Shown here piece after piece: positions 21,546 to 34,549 of a DNA stretch of 64,000 nucleotides. Each line of letters starts with the position of its first letter. The stretch's first letter is position 1. This DNA is from Bullera alba. Lineage: Eukaryota > Basidiomycota > Tremellomycetes > Tremellales > Bulleraceae. A program made the position numbers and the translations under genes. The notes under the pieces were generated by a model, which did no database searches, was not told the DNA's origin, and saw only the letters and a list, made by a program, of their open reading frames with translations. The DNA is taken from assembly GCA_001600095.1 (NCBI GenBank), contig BCIX01000001.1, positions 5,729,198-5,793,197 on the forward strand, read 5' to 3'.

Positions 21546-22261
21546 ATGCCCCAGGCTTCGTTCTTTCCCTCACAGACATACAACCATCCTGCGATACTGA
21601 CGATGGTGAGCACCTCTGCCCCAACTGACAAGACACTGGTAGTAGTTGGACTGCCAGACCGGGAGACAGCTTTCACCGCCAGGAAAGCTGCGTTCCGTTC
21701 TGGAACCCATACCATCGACAAGTTCCGCACCAACTGGCATTCCGCTAAGCGTTCCGCGGACAATGAGAACTTTCGCTGTTTGCCCACTTCAACTGATGCG
21801 GCTCGGTTCTTCAGCGTAACGATGCAACAATACCTGAAGGACATGGACGAACTCATCGAAGCAGTCGTAACCGCTTTGGCGTCGCTCAAGTCCGAAGGAG
21901 TCGCTGCAACGGACAATGAGTGCGAAGATCAGATTGAAGAGCAGCTCACAAAGCTCTTCTCAAAGCCACCGCCTGAGAATGAACGACAGCTCTTCACCCG
22001 GTTAGGCAATGGCTCAGACGACCTCTTTTCCGACCGCGAACTCGGTGCGAGATACTTCACGTCCAACACGCCCTGAACACCGAGTTGGATTCGTTTCAGC
22101 AGGATGTCAACGTGAAGACTATCCACGATGAGGATTATGACGAAGTAATGAGCAACCATTCGACCCGTGCGCGCATCCTGGCAGAGAGATTCGTGAAGAC
22201 TTCGCACGAGTTCATAACCAAGTTGAAAGAGAAAGACCCGTTTTACAAATATATGAGCTGA
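21546..22261 (+). pseudogene. Hypothetical helical protein with apparent frameshift
   Basis: The first frame runs 21546-22076 (176 codons) with gene-like composition: L-V-V-V-G-L-P-D-R-E-T near the start, then a long helical stretch (Q-Q-Y-L-K-D-M-D-E-L-I-E-A-V-V). It stops at TGA 22074-22076. Another frame then continues with equally good helical residues, from A-L-N-T-E-L-D-S-F-Q-Q through R-I-L-A-E-R-F-V-K-T to K-Y-M-S and TGA 22259-22261. No ordinary GT-AG intron restores the phase without discarding most of that segment; a GTGCGAG...GAAG intron (about 100 nt, from near 22042) would keep only the last 40 residues. A single-base indel in the genome or assembly is the likeliest cause. An inner ATG at 21603 is an alternative start. 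Function unknown. Confidence 0.4.
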
Positions 22262-22721
22262 ACCAATCGTTTGGAACTCGGGTGGGCAATCTGACTGGAT
22301 TGCGTGGCTTTGGTAACAGATTGGACTGAGAGGAGAGATCTGCCTATACAGGGGACGGAGGGATCGCTTGGCTAGACGTAAACGAGAGAAAACATACAGC
22401 ATGCACACCACATGATGGAGCGAGGGATATGATTGCTCCTAAGGCCTCGAGTACGAAGTGGTGGCTATAGCATTATAGTGTACAGCTCTGAAGCTGGTCG
22501 ATTTGCAAGATGGCAGCTGTTGATCGACCGGGACCCGGGAGTGGTTGATTTGTTTACCCAAAAGGGGCGATGACGACATTGACTCGTCCATCAAGCCATC
22601 ACCGTAGCATCGTCTCTTCCTTCCTATTTCCTTGCGATTGACCCATCATCGATCCGAACTTGAGCTGTCACTTCGTCTCACTCAACTTGATTCAAGACTC
22701 CTATACAAACTCCACAACACG
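22262..22721. promoter_or_regulatory. Upstream region of the Lys-rich gene
   Basis: About 460 bases with no gene. The leader just before 22722 is rich in CT and CA, ending ACAACACG before the ATG. Confidence 0.35.
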
Positions 22722-23589
22722 ATGCCATCTTCGAAAGGAAAGCCCACAGACCCGGAGCTCCGAGAGGAACTCAAAGACAGTGAGTCGACCACTACGGCTG
22801 ATCGCGCGCGATCGCGCGACCGGGCTATTCGCTCACGAGGCACTAACTACCTTCTCTAGAGATCAAGAACGAGGGAAACAAGGATGGCTCTGGTAAAGGC
22901 CAATGGGCTGCATGGAAGGTGGGTCAGTCGTCCGACGTCGCTACACTAGCCAGTCTGACTTGCCTTTCCTCCAGGCGTCCAAGCTGAGCAAAGAGTACGA
23001 GGCGGAGGGAGGTGGCTATGAGAATGAAGCCGGATCCAAGAACGAGCCCGAGAAGGGACCACCAAAGCACAAGTCTGAGGCTAAGAAGGACAAGGAGACG
23101 AAAGCCGATGACAAGGAGGAGGAGGAGGGGAGCAGTAAGAAGCCTGCCAGCAAGAAGAAGCCAGAGAGCAAGAAGGGTGGCGCTGCCGACAAGAAGGACG
23201 GCGAGAGCAAAAAGCCCGTGAGCAAGAAGGCCGCGGCAGCGGATGAGAAGAAGGAGGACGAAGAGGACGAGGGAGAGTCGAAGAAGCCAGCGAGCAAGAA
23301 GGCCGATGCCAAGAAGCCAGAGAGCAAAAAGGCGACCGAGTCCAAGAAACCAGAGAGCAAGAAGGCCGAGACGAAGAAGCCGGAGAGTAAGAAGGCCAGT
23401 GAGAACAAGTCGGACGAGGCAGAGGACAAGGACGCAAAGAAGAAGTCCGAGAAGCCAGCTTCTAAGAAGGCTACCGAGGCGAAAGAGCCTCGAGAGGGAT
23501 CTCGAAAGTCTGAGCGGGCGACCAAACGTACCGCGGATGAGGAGAAGGAGGATGATGAGAAAGCCTCCAAGAAGACAAAGTCGAAGTAA
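22722..23589 (+). CDS. Lys-rich repeat protein with DUF5872-like N-terminus
   Basis: The first exon (M-P-S-S-K-G-K-P-T-D-P-E-L-R-E-E-L-K-D) is spliced to I-K-N-E-G-N-K-D-G-S-G-K-G-Q-W-A-A-W-K, then to A-S-K-L-S-K-E-Y-E-A-E-G-G-G-Y-E. The pattern G-Q-W-x-A-x-K-A-x-x-L-x-x-E-Y-E-x-x-G-G-G-Y resembles the small family catalogued as DUF5872 (assignment from memory). The remaining 190 or so residues are a Lys/Ser/Glu/Pro tail in which units like E-S-K-K-P-x-S-K-K-A repeat roughly ten times, similar in composition to linker-histone tails, ending K-K-T-K-S-K. The purine-rich repeat leaves long frames open on the opposite strand; these are shadows. A nuclear or nucleic-acid-binding role is plausible but not shown. 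The stop is TAA 23587-23589. Confidence 0.7.
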
Positions 23590-23772
23590 GGATGATCGAG
23601 TCAAGCTGGACTGTTCATATACCCAGGGTTGTACCTTCGTTGTCTGTAGTCTGAAGAAGTTTTGATCAATGAAAATGAAGAAGTGTTGCCTGTGCTGTTG
23701 TTACTGGGTCACTCGTTGCATTTCGTTTCGGGTCGTGAGCACTACAGACTGTCTTGACCATACGCTCCTCAT

Positions 23773-26700
23773 CTATTCTCCCGCAAACATTCGAACCAAG
23801 AGGTACGCGGTCGAGCCCATGAATCGGAACACTATGGAAGTCAGCTGAGCACTCGTGAATGGGGGATGACTCACGAGCTAGACCTGCTACAGTGCTAAAT
23901 AAAAGGCATATTGGTCAGCTTATCTTCAGATCAGCTCTCGCTTGTCCACTCACTACAGGAGGATACCCATGTACGTTGTCGCCAATGAACTTGTCCCGCC
24001 TGAGGTCCGCCTGTGTGTGTTAGACAGACAATCGCACTATCGGAACAGGGCCGAAAGCCCTCACAAGATGACAGCAGCGAGTGCACCGTTCGACATAGTC
24101 CACGCCAACAAGACCTGTTCGCGATGTCAGAATCTAGCTTGAGTCCGGTCAGCAGCACTCACATTCGTTCTGAAGTTCTTGTAATAGTCTTCCTGCTTGG
24201 TGTCGTCCGATACATGATGCACCTCCTTGGGAGCCTTGCTCGCCAGTACCTTGAGCTCTGACGCGTAAACGTCGTTGATGTCATGCGAATCAAGAGGAAT
24301 ATCCACGGTGACCTCGTTCTTGTTGTCCGAGTGTGATTTGACGACACCAAGATCCTCGCTGACCTTGTCCGAGCCTTTGGTACCCCAAGACTGTATAACA
24401 CGTAAACATGACGTTCGACATCTCCGACCAGAATACTCACCACGTCGTGTACGTTTGAGAACGCATACACGCTGACAAGGGTCAGCTACCTGGAGGCTTT
24501 AGTGATAGCTGCCACTCACTTCATGACATTGATATAGGAGGGGGCCAGCTACAAGATTGTCAGCTGATATCACCGATACCCGTCTCTCCTAACCTACCAA
24601 GAGGTATTGGACGAAACTCGTGACTACGCAATATCAGCTTGGGGGCTAGAACCGCGTGATCGAACGTACGCATGTGCCAAGGATCTAGGGCCAGGAGGGA
24701 AGCGATGATGTACAGCCCATACGTCGCCACCAACGAGACGACGATGTTTCGGAAGATCTTGTTGCCAAAGATGGTTCCAGCATTGATGTCGTCTACCGCT
24801 TTGACCGCCTCGATTCCTTTCACAGCTAGGAAGATGGCCGCGAAGAGCATGTATACCGTCAGGAGAGCGAATCCGATCATACTGATAGTGTATCCCCATT
24901 TTGATCTAAGAAAAGGTAAGAAAGATATCAGTTCACAAGGAATGAGGGTACTCACCCCGCAGGTCTGTTACCGAGCGACAGAAGGAAGCACAAGAGCAGG
25001 AAAGCGATGTATCCGTACTGCAAGGGGATGTTGACGTATTTGAACGCCTTTCCTTGTTCTTCCAGAGAGGCCTGACACAGATCAGCTACCGGGCGCTACG
25101 TAAAGCCACAGCTCCAAACGTACCGTTAAGACGACCTGCGAAATCGGTCAGCTCAAGTCTGACGCACGGGATGAGCAGGCTCACGAATGCGATATAGAAA
25201 TTACCCAGTGCGAACCACGAGAAGACAATGTTGAGGAACTCTGAGAGACGTGTCAGCTCAGCTCTTCACCTCGATACCATAGAATCGCTAACGATAGACC
25301 AGCTCGATATGCAAGAAGAACTTCCTCGTGAACGAATGCCTGCGGACGTCAGAAGATGCCGGAGAGGAGACCTCAAGCTGCGTGCGTCAACTTACGACGA
25401 TCGGTAAAGGTAACCAAAGTGGACAATCGAATGTATAGCAGCGAAGAAGGATCCATTAAGCCATCTATGCGATATTTAGCACTTCGCACTTTGCGATGAT
25501 CGATCAAGCACTAACCTTCTTCTTTGCGACACGAGCTCTGGAACCTGATATACCATTAGCACCTGATGAAACGCAGAGTAGAGCGCGACTCACGGTGTCC
25601 GGTACATCCGTAATAGCGTATGACGACTTCACGTAGTGCAGAGTCCATTTGCAGTTGCGCTTCGAGACCAGCTCCCAGCAGAGAATACGGTCTGGTATTA
25701 GATCAGCACTGCGTACAGGCCTAGTGTGCAAGGCTATCTCACCTTCGGCAAGATACATGTTCGCGGCGCTGTAGTAGGTGAGCTAGAAGGTCCTGACTAT
25801 GCAATTTCACTCACAATATACCTGCGCCGGCGCCGTGCATCGTTTCTCCGATGAAGTACTGCTTCAAAGGGCCATTGCCTTTTTCGTCGTTGGCCAGAGC
25901 GATGTACCGGTACGCCGAGAAGGCTCCCGGTCTGCAAGAGGTCTCAGCTTCCCACAAGACCCGCTAGCCGTGTTCCACAATACCCACAACACTGTGATGT
26001 ATCCGAATATCGATTCCAATGGCTTGTCCAGGATGTTACTCATTTTGTACTCGAAGTTTTGCGCTGCCACCAGTGGGTTCAGGAGGTTCCGCCAGAACAT
26101 GCCCTTCAAGGCGACAATCTCTCCACAAGCGCCTCCAACGGACGAGTTGATGTCGAACGCTTTCCACAAGTGGTAGATCGAGTCTGGGCCGGGTTGCGTT
26201 CCGACGTCGAGCAGAACGCATACACTGAAATGCGAGGTCAGCACTGACGAATGGATTCACTCCGAAATGACTTACTTGGGCTTCAAGCAGGGACCAAAAG
26301 CACTAAACCATGTCAGCAAGGTAAGATGTGAGTATTGGCCCGGGCTCACTTGAAGAACCATCGATGACTGTTGATCTGTGAGCACGAACGTTAGCTTCCT
26401 GTGGCACCTGAGAGGAGAGTCGCTGTGCACCTTTTTCTGGTTCTTTTCCTATTGGAAATAGATCGTGAGCATACCTAGCGATTCACCTTCACCGCGAACT
26501 CACCTTCATACAGAAGATGATCTGCACAGGAACACTCTTTGGGTCTCCCGCCTTAATTTTTCCGTCACCAGAGATAGCCACTATGATCGGTCAGCTAGGC
26601 CGGGCGAAGGTAGAAGCTGAACGTACATTGTGTGGTGTACTCATATACGTGCGCGGTCTTGCCACGATCAGCGGTCTCGACATCTCAGGCAAGTTAGGCT

Positions 26701-28343
26701 AGACTCACGACAGGCTTCCCATTGACAACGTTTTTGGCCGGACCGTCCTGATATGCTCCTAAAGCAGCGATGACCGATCTGGTCCTAGGGTTGATCTTCA
26801 GACGACCATCTGCAACGATACAGACTACCACCTGGCGTAGGAGTAAGTATTCGTGGACCAAAGCATGAAAGATACAGTACACACCTTCTTCCATCCCTCC
26901 TTGCCCCATGTCTTACTTTTCGACCTGGTGCAGAGATGGGCGATATTCTGCATGACACCCCTCATCGTTCGGCAAAACAGGACGTCGTCTTCCTGTGAGT
27001 CTTGCAGTCAGTGGCAGCTCCCAATTCGCCCAGAGGAAGAGTCTCACGTTGTACATTGTGACGACAATGAAGAGCTCAGTCTGTCTTGGCGGGTCGTATA
27101 GCTTCTGACGCAAGGTGTATTTGTCGTCCTGGCCAGACTCTTCAGCTAACACCATCGAGGCAAGCATTCTTGCTCACCGTGAAGTCATTGGGATCGCAAG
27201 TAACGGCCGTATATCTCATCTTTGTAAACTCGTTGCCTTCTTTGATCGAGCACTGGTCGAGCAACATCGTAGGGACGTCCACGTCCAGGACCAAATGCCC
27301 TCGGAACAGTCTACCACAAGTGGTCAGCTGGCTGACCAAGAAGCGAACGTTCCGACTCACGCTACTCGTTTCTGGGTCCTATTACGCCTGACGACTCGGG
27401 TGGGCACCGGGCCATAATGCACATTGACATCATCGTCGTCTGCTCCCAAGCCTCCATTTCCATATCCGTTGGTGTGCCCACCGTTGTCCCATGCTCCTGG
27501 AACGACTCCCATGTCTCCTTCTTGTACCCCTGGTCCAGCACGCCCATTATCAGACAGTTGATATCGTGCACCCATGGACATGTTAGAGGTTGACTGCGGT
27601 ATACCGAACCTGGGGTCGGGATGAGCGTGGGATAGCAACGGCGCCGAGTCATTCATGTCGTCATCTTGGTGATTGCTGTACAACCCTCCTTGCGGGGTAG
27701 TGGTGGGATGAGGTGGGTAAGTCGAGGACGAAGAGGACGACATGTGGGGCAGGAGGGGAGGGGGAGAAGCAAGTCTGTTGTCGGACAGACCGTAGGGGTA
27801 GGAAGGTCCACCCGGCGGTGGAGTACCCGTCCCTCCATGCGAGAAGTACGAGACGCTGGAATCGAACCTCGCTCTTGGAGGAGACAAAGGCGGCTGGGCC
27901 TGTGGCGATTGCGTATTGTACTGCGGGAGATTGTTGTTTGGCGGGAAGGGGACGGGCGTTGGGGCCATGTTTGGCTGGGATGGGTACTGTCTTGATGGCT
28001 CTGCATACCCTCCTCCTGGCGGTGGCTGAGGCGGCTCATTGAATGGATCGGAATACCGCTGCCCTCCGGTGTTCTGTGCCTGCTGCATTCCTTGTGGGCC
28101 GGTGTTGTTGTACTGGACGAACGGCTGGGACTGGGAGTGCGGCAGCTGTTGCTGACCTAGTGGACCGGGGCTGTTGTATGGGTTCGAAGGTGCTTGATAG
28201 GGCGATTGAGCGAGCACGGGGTAAGTTGCAGACGAGGGTACTGGCGGGAAGTTTGGCTGTGTGGGCGAAAGGTACCCCTGCTGATCACGCTGTCGCTGAT
28301 CGCCTGGGCCTCCTAGCGGCCGATACACATCACCTGGGTTCAT
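23773..28343 (-). CDS. Chitin synthase (EC 2.4.1.16)
   Basis: This is an integral membrane GT2 enzyme polymerising N-acetylglucosamine from UDP-GlcNAc at the plasma membrane. After a Pro/Gln/Gly-rich tail of about 320 residues ([10 protein letters not shown]) comes [12 protein letters not shown], then [14 protein letters not shown]. The catalytic region has [43 protein letters not shown], the acid motif [10 protein letters not shown] and the hallmark Q-R-R-R-W-L-N-G-S (near 25450-25530). Several membrane helices follow, including [15 protein letters not shown]. The layout is that of division 1 (class I-III) fungal enzymes; the class cannot be fixed by eye. About twenty short introns interrupt the gene. 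The stop is TAG 23773-23775. Confidence 0.95.
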
Positions 28344-28704
28344 TTTGCCGAGTGAGTGGTCGCGACTGTTGTGTGTTCACTGCCTGACCTTGCCGATGTT
28401 CGCTGACTGTGCAAACGATGTCGACTGAGCGTTGAGCACGATGAAATGGAGCAGCAGACGCGTTTGAGGATGCGGTCACTGTTTGAATATGAAACGCGCG
28501 GGGAAAAGCTGGAAGCTCCGACGGTTCGGTCGGGAGGAGGGCACATGCCCACTGCACAGCATTACACTCGATGCGATGCTATTGCTATGCTCGACATTAC
28601 ACCAGAGGTGTCATACTGACTGCATCGGTACATGTAGACTCCAGCTTTGATGATGAAGCACCATCTTCGCTAGCGACTATGCGCGATGGCCGGATTGCAC
28701 ATCA
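28344..28704. promoter_or_regulatory. Chitin synthase upstream region
   Basis: 360 bases between the chitin synthase ATG and the POL32 stop, both genes on the minus strand. It must carry the chitin synthase promoter and the POL32 3' end. No specific element was identified. Confidence 0.4.
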
Positions 28705-30563
28705 TCACTTTTTCTTGAAGAACCCAGCTAGAGTACTCTGTCCGCCCTTCTTCACCCCGCCAGCGATGTTCTTCGGAGGAGGTTTGGACAGCGCAGGCTT
28801 TGAGCTCTCGCCTGTTGACGACTTTTTGACCAACTTGGGCGGCTCTGCGGTCGCTTTGGGCTTTGCGGCTGGTTTGGACTTTTTGGCCGTCTCGTCTTCT
28901 GACCCGTCGGTGCATGACTCCTCGATCCATTCGTCTCGGGTGACTATGAACGTCAGCACTGAAGGTTAGGATCCCGATTGTTGGCTCACCCATATAGCCC
29001 TTATCATTCATCTCAGTCACTGATCTCTTCACCTTGCGCTTCTTTCTCGCTCCGCCAGTCTTAGTCGTGCTCGACTCCCTCTTGACCGCTTTCACTGCCG
29101 CAGTCTTCTTTGCCGGGGCAGACGATCCTCCTCGAAGAGCTTCCTCGAGATCGGAGTCGTTGTCCATGTCCATGGCCATCATCGCTTCCATGGCAGCAGC
29201 GTCGTCTGCCCTCGTCGTACTCGACGTAGGACCGAGGACCGTAGACTTGGATCCGGAGGCTTGTGCCACTGGAGCTGGCGACTTGTCTGTCTCGTCGCCG
29301 TCTTCGTTGTCAGAGGTGATTACCCTCTTTCGTGGTTTCGCTTTGACGTTCGTCGACGAGGCGGCTTTAGTGACAGGTTTTGCGGTTTTGCTGGTTGTTG
29401 CTTTGGTCGGTTTCTCCTCCTTCACCTCCTTCTTGGGCTGAGTAACGACCTGATGTAATTGTAAGTCAGGCCTTCTCTCCATACTTTAGGAGACTTACCT
29501 GTTTCTTCGTCTTTTCCTCAACAGCTGCCTTCTTGCTATCTTTGGGCTCCTCCTTCTTCGGAGCCTTCGTGCTAAAGTCCATCTCGCCATCTTTCATCGC
29601 CGTGGAAAGACCAAATCCATCTCCGCTTGTGGTTCCATACACTGTGGGCTCATGGTACTTTTTATGCTCTCGTAGAGCCAAGTTTGGCACAAGGTAGAGT
29701 CCAGGATCCTGAATTGTGGTCAGCCTTGGTACAAGACCCGTGGACCGCGATTCTTACCTTGACAGGTGCGGGTGACAAGGCGTAAATGTGGATGTTGAGG
29801 GTTTCGGCCTCGAAGAGCTCTTTCTTGACTGAAGCGAAGTCAGCCCGCCAAGTCCATGGGCATCTGATCCTCGACGAAACTCACGCTCGAGATGGTCTGC
29901 TTGAACTAGCACGACTCCCCATTTCGGCACTTCTTCTGGCTCAAGGATCTCGTCCTCCCGCTCAACTTTGAACCTCACCACTCCTGCCAGGCCATCTGCA
30001 TGACCCTCATCATTACCCGGTCTCCCGTCATCGTTCTTCATGCCCATTTCGTCCAATTCATCCGCATCCCCGTCCTCCGAATTCCTATCTGCGTCTGACA
30101 TTTCGTCCATGTCTACGATCCGCACTCCCTGAGTGGCCAGGTGGGCTAATGACTGTGTGCCATTGAGATTAGGCGATCCAGCTCGTGAAAGGTCAATTGC
30201 TGTGGTTTCAAGCTTTGAGGTCGACTTGAGCGGTCCGCTCAACAAGTAAGTCGGCGCAATGTTCGGATTCGATTTCTGGTAAGACAGCAAAAGACTACAA
30301 TGAGGAGACATCAGTATCACCTCACATCGTGGCCAAGTGCGCAAGTTCGCAGGCAGGATCAAGGCCTCATCTTGCTCACTTCTTCGCCGTGTTGACATGA
30401 CAGCCCAACTCCCTGCTCAGCTCCCGGAATGTCACCTAAGGTCGATCAGCCTTTGCAACTTCTCGTCTCATCGTTGTACTCTTGTACTCACTATTCTTCG
30501 CTCATTCTCGAGCCACTTTGATAATGCCTTCGTCGACTTCTTTGCCTGTTCTTCAGAAGCCAT
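28705..30563 (-). CDS. POL32: DNA polymerase delta subunit Pol32/Cdc27
   Basis: This is the third subunit of DNA polymerase delta, linking the polymerase to PCNA. The N-terminal winged-helix part reads K-A-L-S-K-W-L-E-N-E-R-R-I, spliced to V-T-F-R-E-L-S-R-E-L-G-C-H-V-N-T-A-R, a segment typical of the family. The middle is acidic and Lys/Ser-rich with low complexity. The last exon ends Q-S-T-L-A-G-F-F-K-K-K, a textbook PCNA-interacting (PIP) box placed at the extreme C-terminus as in other Pol32/Cdc27 proteins. The stop lies at 28705-28707. The ATG at 30563 (M-A-S-E-E-Q) is preferred; an in-frame ATG at 30704 would add 47 residues. Six or so short introns are present. Confidence 0.9.
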
Positions 30564-30892
30564 TTTTGAGCAGTATAGGGATCGCAGAAGTGTTAGATAT
30601 TTGATGTCTCCAAGATGTCTCAAGTCTTCTGGCGACAACACTGTCGACGCGCCGGTGGAGGCAGACTGAATTTCAGCGCCGAGAGTGCAGCTTATGCGGC
30701 TCATGTACTCGTAGTCACTCTTCTCATCGTGTAACCTTGACTCCTCTTAGACATCACAGCAAGCAACAACCGAGAGGTGTGCAAAGACCCGCGAAATTTC
30801 CATGCATTGCCATTGTTGGCAGCAATTTTGATCATCTATAAACACTACGAAACCGGGGACCAGGCTTTTACACCAGCTCGCAAAGACGAAGC
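30564..30892. promoter_or_regulatory. POL32 upstream / enolase 3' region
   Basis: 330 bases between two minus-strand genes. They hold the POL32 promoter and the enolase 3' untranslated region. No gene is seen. Confidence 0.4.
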
Positions 30893-32926
<2,034 letters not shown>

Positions 32927-33705
32927 TTTGTGCAGATAGGTTTCTACTGTTGTTATGGTGAGAGGAGATGTATAACGAGTAGGCTGACTTGAAAGAAAGT
33001 CGGAAGTTGTTGGTGGAATGTGAAAGATCAGGTAGATTCGGTGGGGGTGAACGAGTCGGAGGCTTTACGTAACTTCCGTGGGAACTGTGCGGCTGCGGGC
33101 GGCATCAGAAATATCGGAGATTGCAGCAGCCCCCGTCAGCGACCGTGAGAAGGCTACAAGTACCTCTTCCCACGTGGCTATCAAAGTCCAGAACGCTTGC
33201 TCAGCGCTTCGTAAGAATTGATTCCGTCCGCCTTATCGCCGTTCCTCGGCCCCACCACTGCCGCTGGTGTTGCATCGCCTAAATCAATCAGCGTCGAGGT
33301 ATATAACGACTCGACCTCGTTCCATCACCCTTCTATCGTTTAACTCTGATCGACACCCGCACCCCAATTCCAGTAACCCGCAGGGTATATAACCCGAAGA
33401 CACATAGTCGACACTCCTCTCTAATACTCTCCTCCCAGCCAACTCCCAGCACACCAAATACCAATCCACTCACATACCACGCCATCCGCGTCTGATCCTT
33501 TGTCGGTGGCCAATACCGCGAGCTTATCAACAAAGCAAGCACATACCACCCACTCTCCGATCTCATCCCGATAGTTACTCTCCACCAGAGTACGATCTAG
33601 CCAGTGCACATCTTCGGATAGAGTGTATAGAAACATAGAGCGGATACCCCTCTCGCCACCCAATTCGACCCTTTTCCTTCAACCCCAGCCTCGTCAACCG
33701 TCATC
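32927..33705. promoter_or_regulatory. Divergent promoter between enolase and the AN1 gene, with twin TATA-like boxes
   Basis: About 780 bases serve two divergent genes. The motif GGTATATAAC occurs twice, at 33298-33307 and 33384-33393, 86 bases apart, on the strand of the AN1 gene. The enolase-proximal side is rich in short purine and pyrimidine runs. The assignment of the boxes to a particular start site is inference. Confidence 0.5.
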
Positions 33706-34118
33706 ATGTGAGTTTGTTTGCGGCTCTTTCTCATCAATCGTACCGGTTACTGATCGATATAACAGGCCCGCCAAGAAGAGATGCCAGTACAAGGTCGTGT
33801 ACAACATCCCAGCAAAGTCGCCCTCTGATACCGAATCTGGAGGTGAATCGCCCAAGCCAGAGATGACGGCCAATCCCACGCAATGTCCCTCAGCGGCTGT
33901 TAGAATTGTCGGAGACTGTCCTCATTGCCAGAAGAGCTTCTGCGGGAACCACAGGACGCCAGAAGCGCACAACTGGTGAGCGCATACTCGCGTTGTCTGA
34001 CTCAGAACTAACCCTTTCCAGTTCCGGTATGCAAGCTTGCCGAGACGCAGCGTTCCAGGCCAACAAGGAGCGACTCGAGCGTGAACGCACTGTCGCCAGC
34101 AAGATCGCCCAAGCATAG
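33706..34118 (+). CDS. Small AN1-type zinc-finger protein
   Basis: A short protein (about 100 residues) beginning M-P-A-K-K-R-C-Q-Y-K, with C-P-S-A-A-V-R-I-V-G-D-C-P-H-C-Q-K-S-F-C, then G-N-H-R-T-P-E-A-H-N-C. The Cys/His order (C-x2-C, then C-x2-H, H-x-C) is that of AN1 fingers found in ubiquitin- and stress-linked proteins such as yeast Tmc1. A basic helix (N-K-E-R-L-E-R-E-R) ends the protein. The initiation codon is assembled by splicing: AT at 33706-33707, intron 33708-33765 (58 nt), then G at 33766. Read without splicing, the same ATG is followed at once by TGA. A second intron splits the last Cys codon of the finger near 33974-34021. The stop is TAG 34116-34118. Confidence 0.8.
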
Positions 34119-34549
34119 CATAGAGGTATTCTGAGAGAGGAGTACCGACCTGACAACCTATGGACCATGATCATTGTATACCCTTTCCGCTGTATCACAT
34201 AATCGAATCATTACACCGTTGTGACATGTAGAACACTGAAGTCTGAATGTATAAAGTGACCCAGCAATCTTCCCGCGCTCTAGCCGTTCGTGTTTGCAGG
34301 GTATGCTGTTCCCGCCTTTGCTGGGCCGAGACTCTTGGCCATGAGACTCAGTCTTGAGAGCTTGAGACATGCATGGTGCGATTGAGTGTGGGTGAATGTC
34401 CATTCCGCAGTAAGCCTTAGCCTACGGGGACCCGTCTGCTCTTGTACGTCATCAACAACCACCACCTGAAGTCATTCTGCCTTCACGTTGGACATCAACC
34501 CATCCGATTGAGCACACAGACCAGAGTCCACACCAGCGTAATCGACGAG
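34119..34549. promoter_or_regulatory. Intergenic upstream of the PX-domain gene
   Basis: About 430 bases between two plus-strand genes. Nothing other than the 3' end of the AN1 gene and the promoter of the PX gene is expected or seen. Confidence 0.35.

Noticed and set aside
22924..23604. Long minus-strand open frames (up to 226 codons, Leu/Ser-rich) opposite the Lys-rich gene
   Set aside because: They are mirror images of the purine-rich repeat tail on the plus strand; the residues are artefacts of repeated AAG/GAG codons.
29034..29441. Plus-strand 135-codon hydrophobic frame opposite POL32
   Set aside because: It is the antisense of the Lys/Ser/Ala-rich POL32 linker; the sense strand has clear family motifs and a PIP box.
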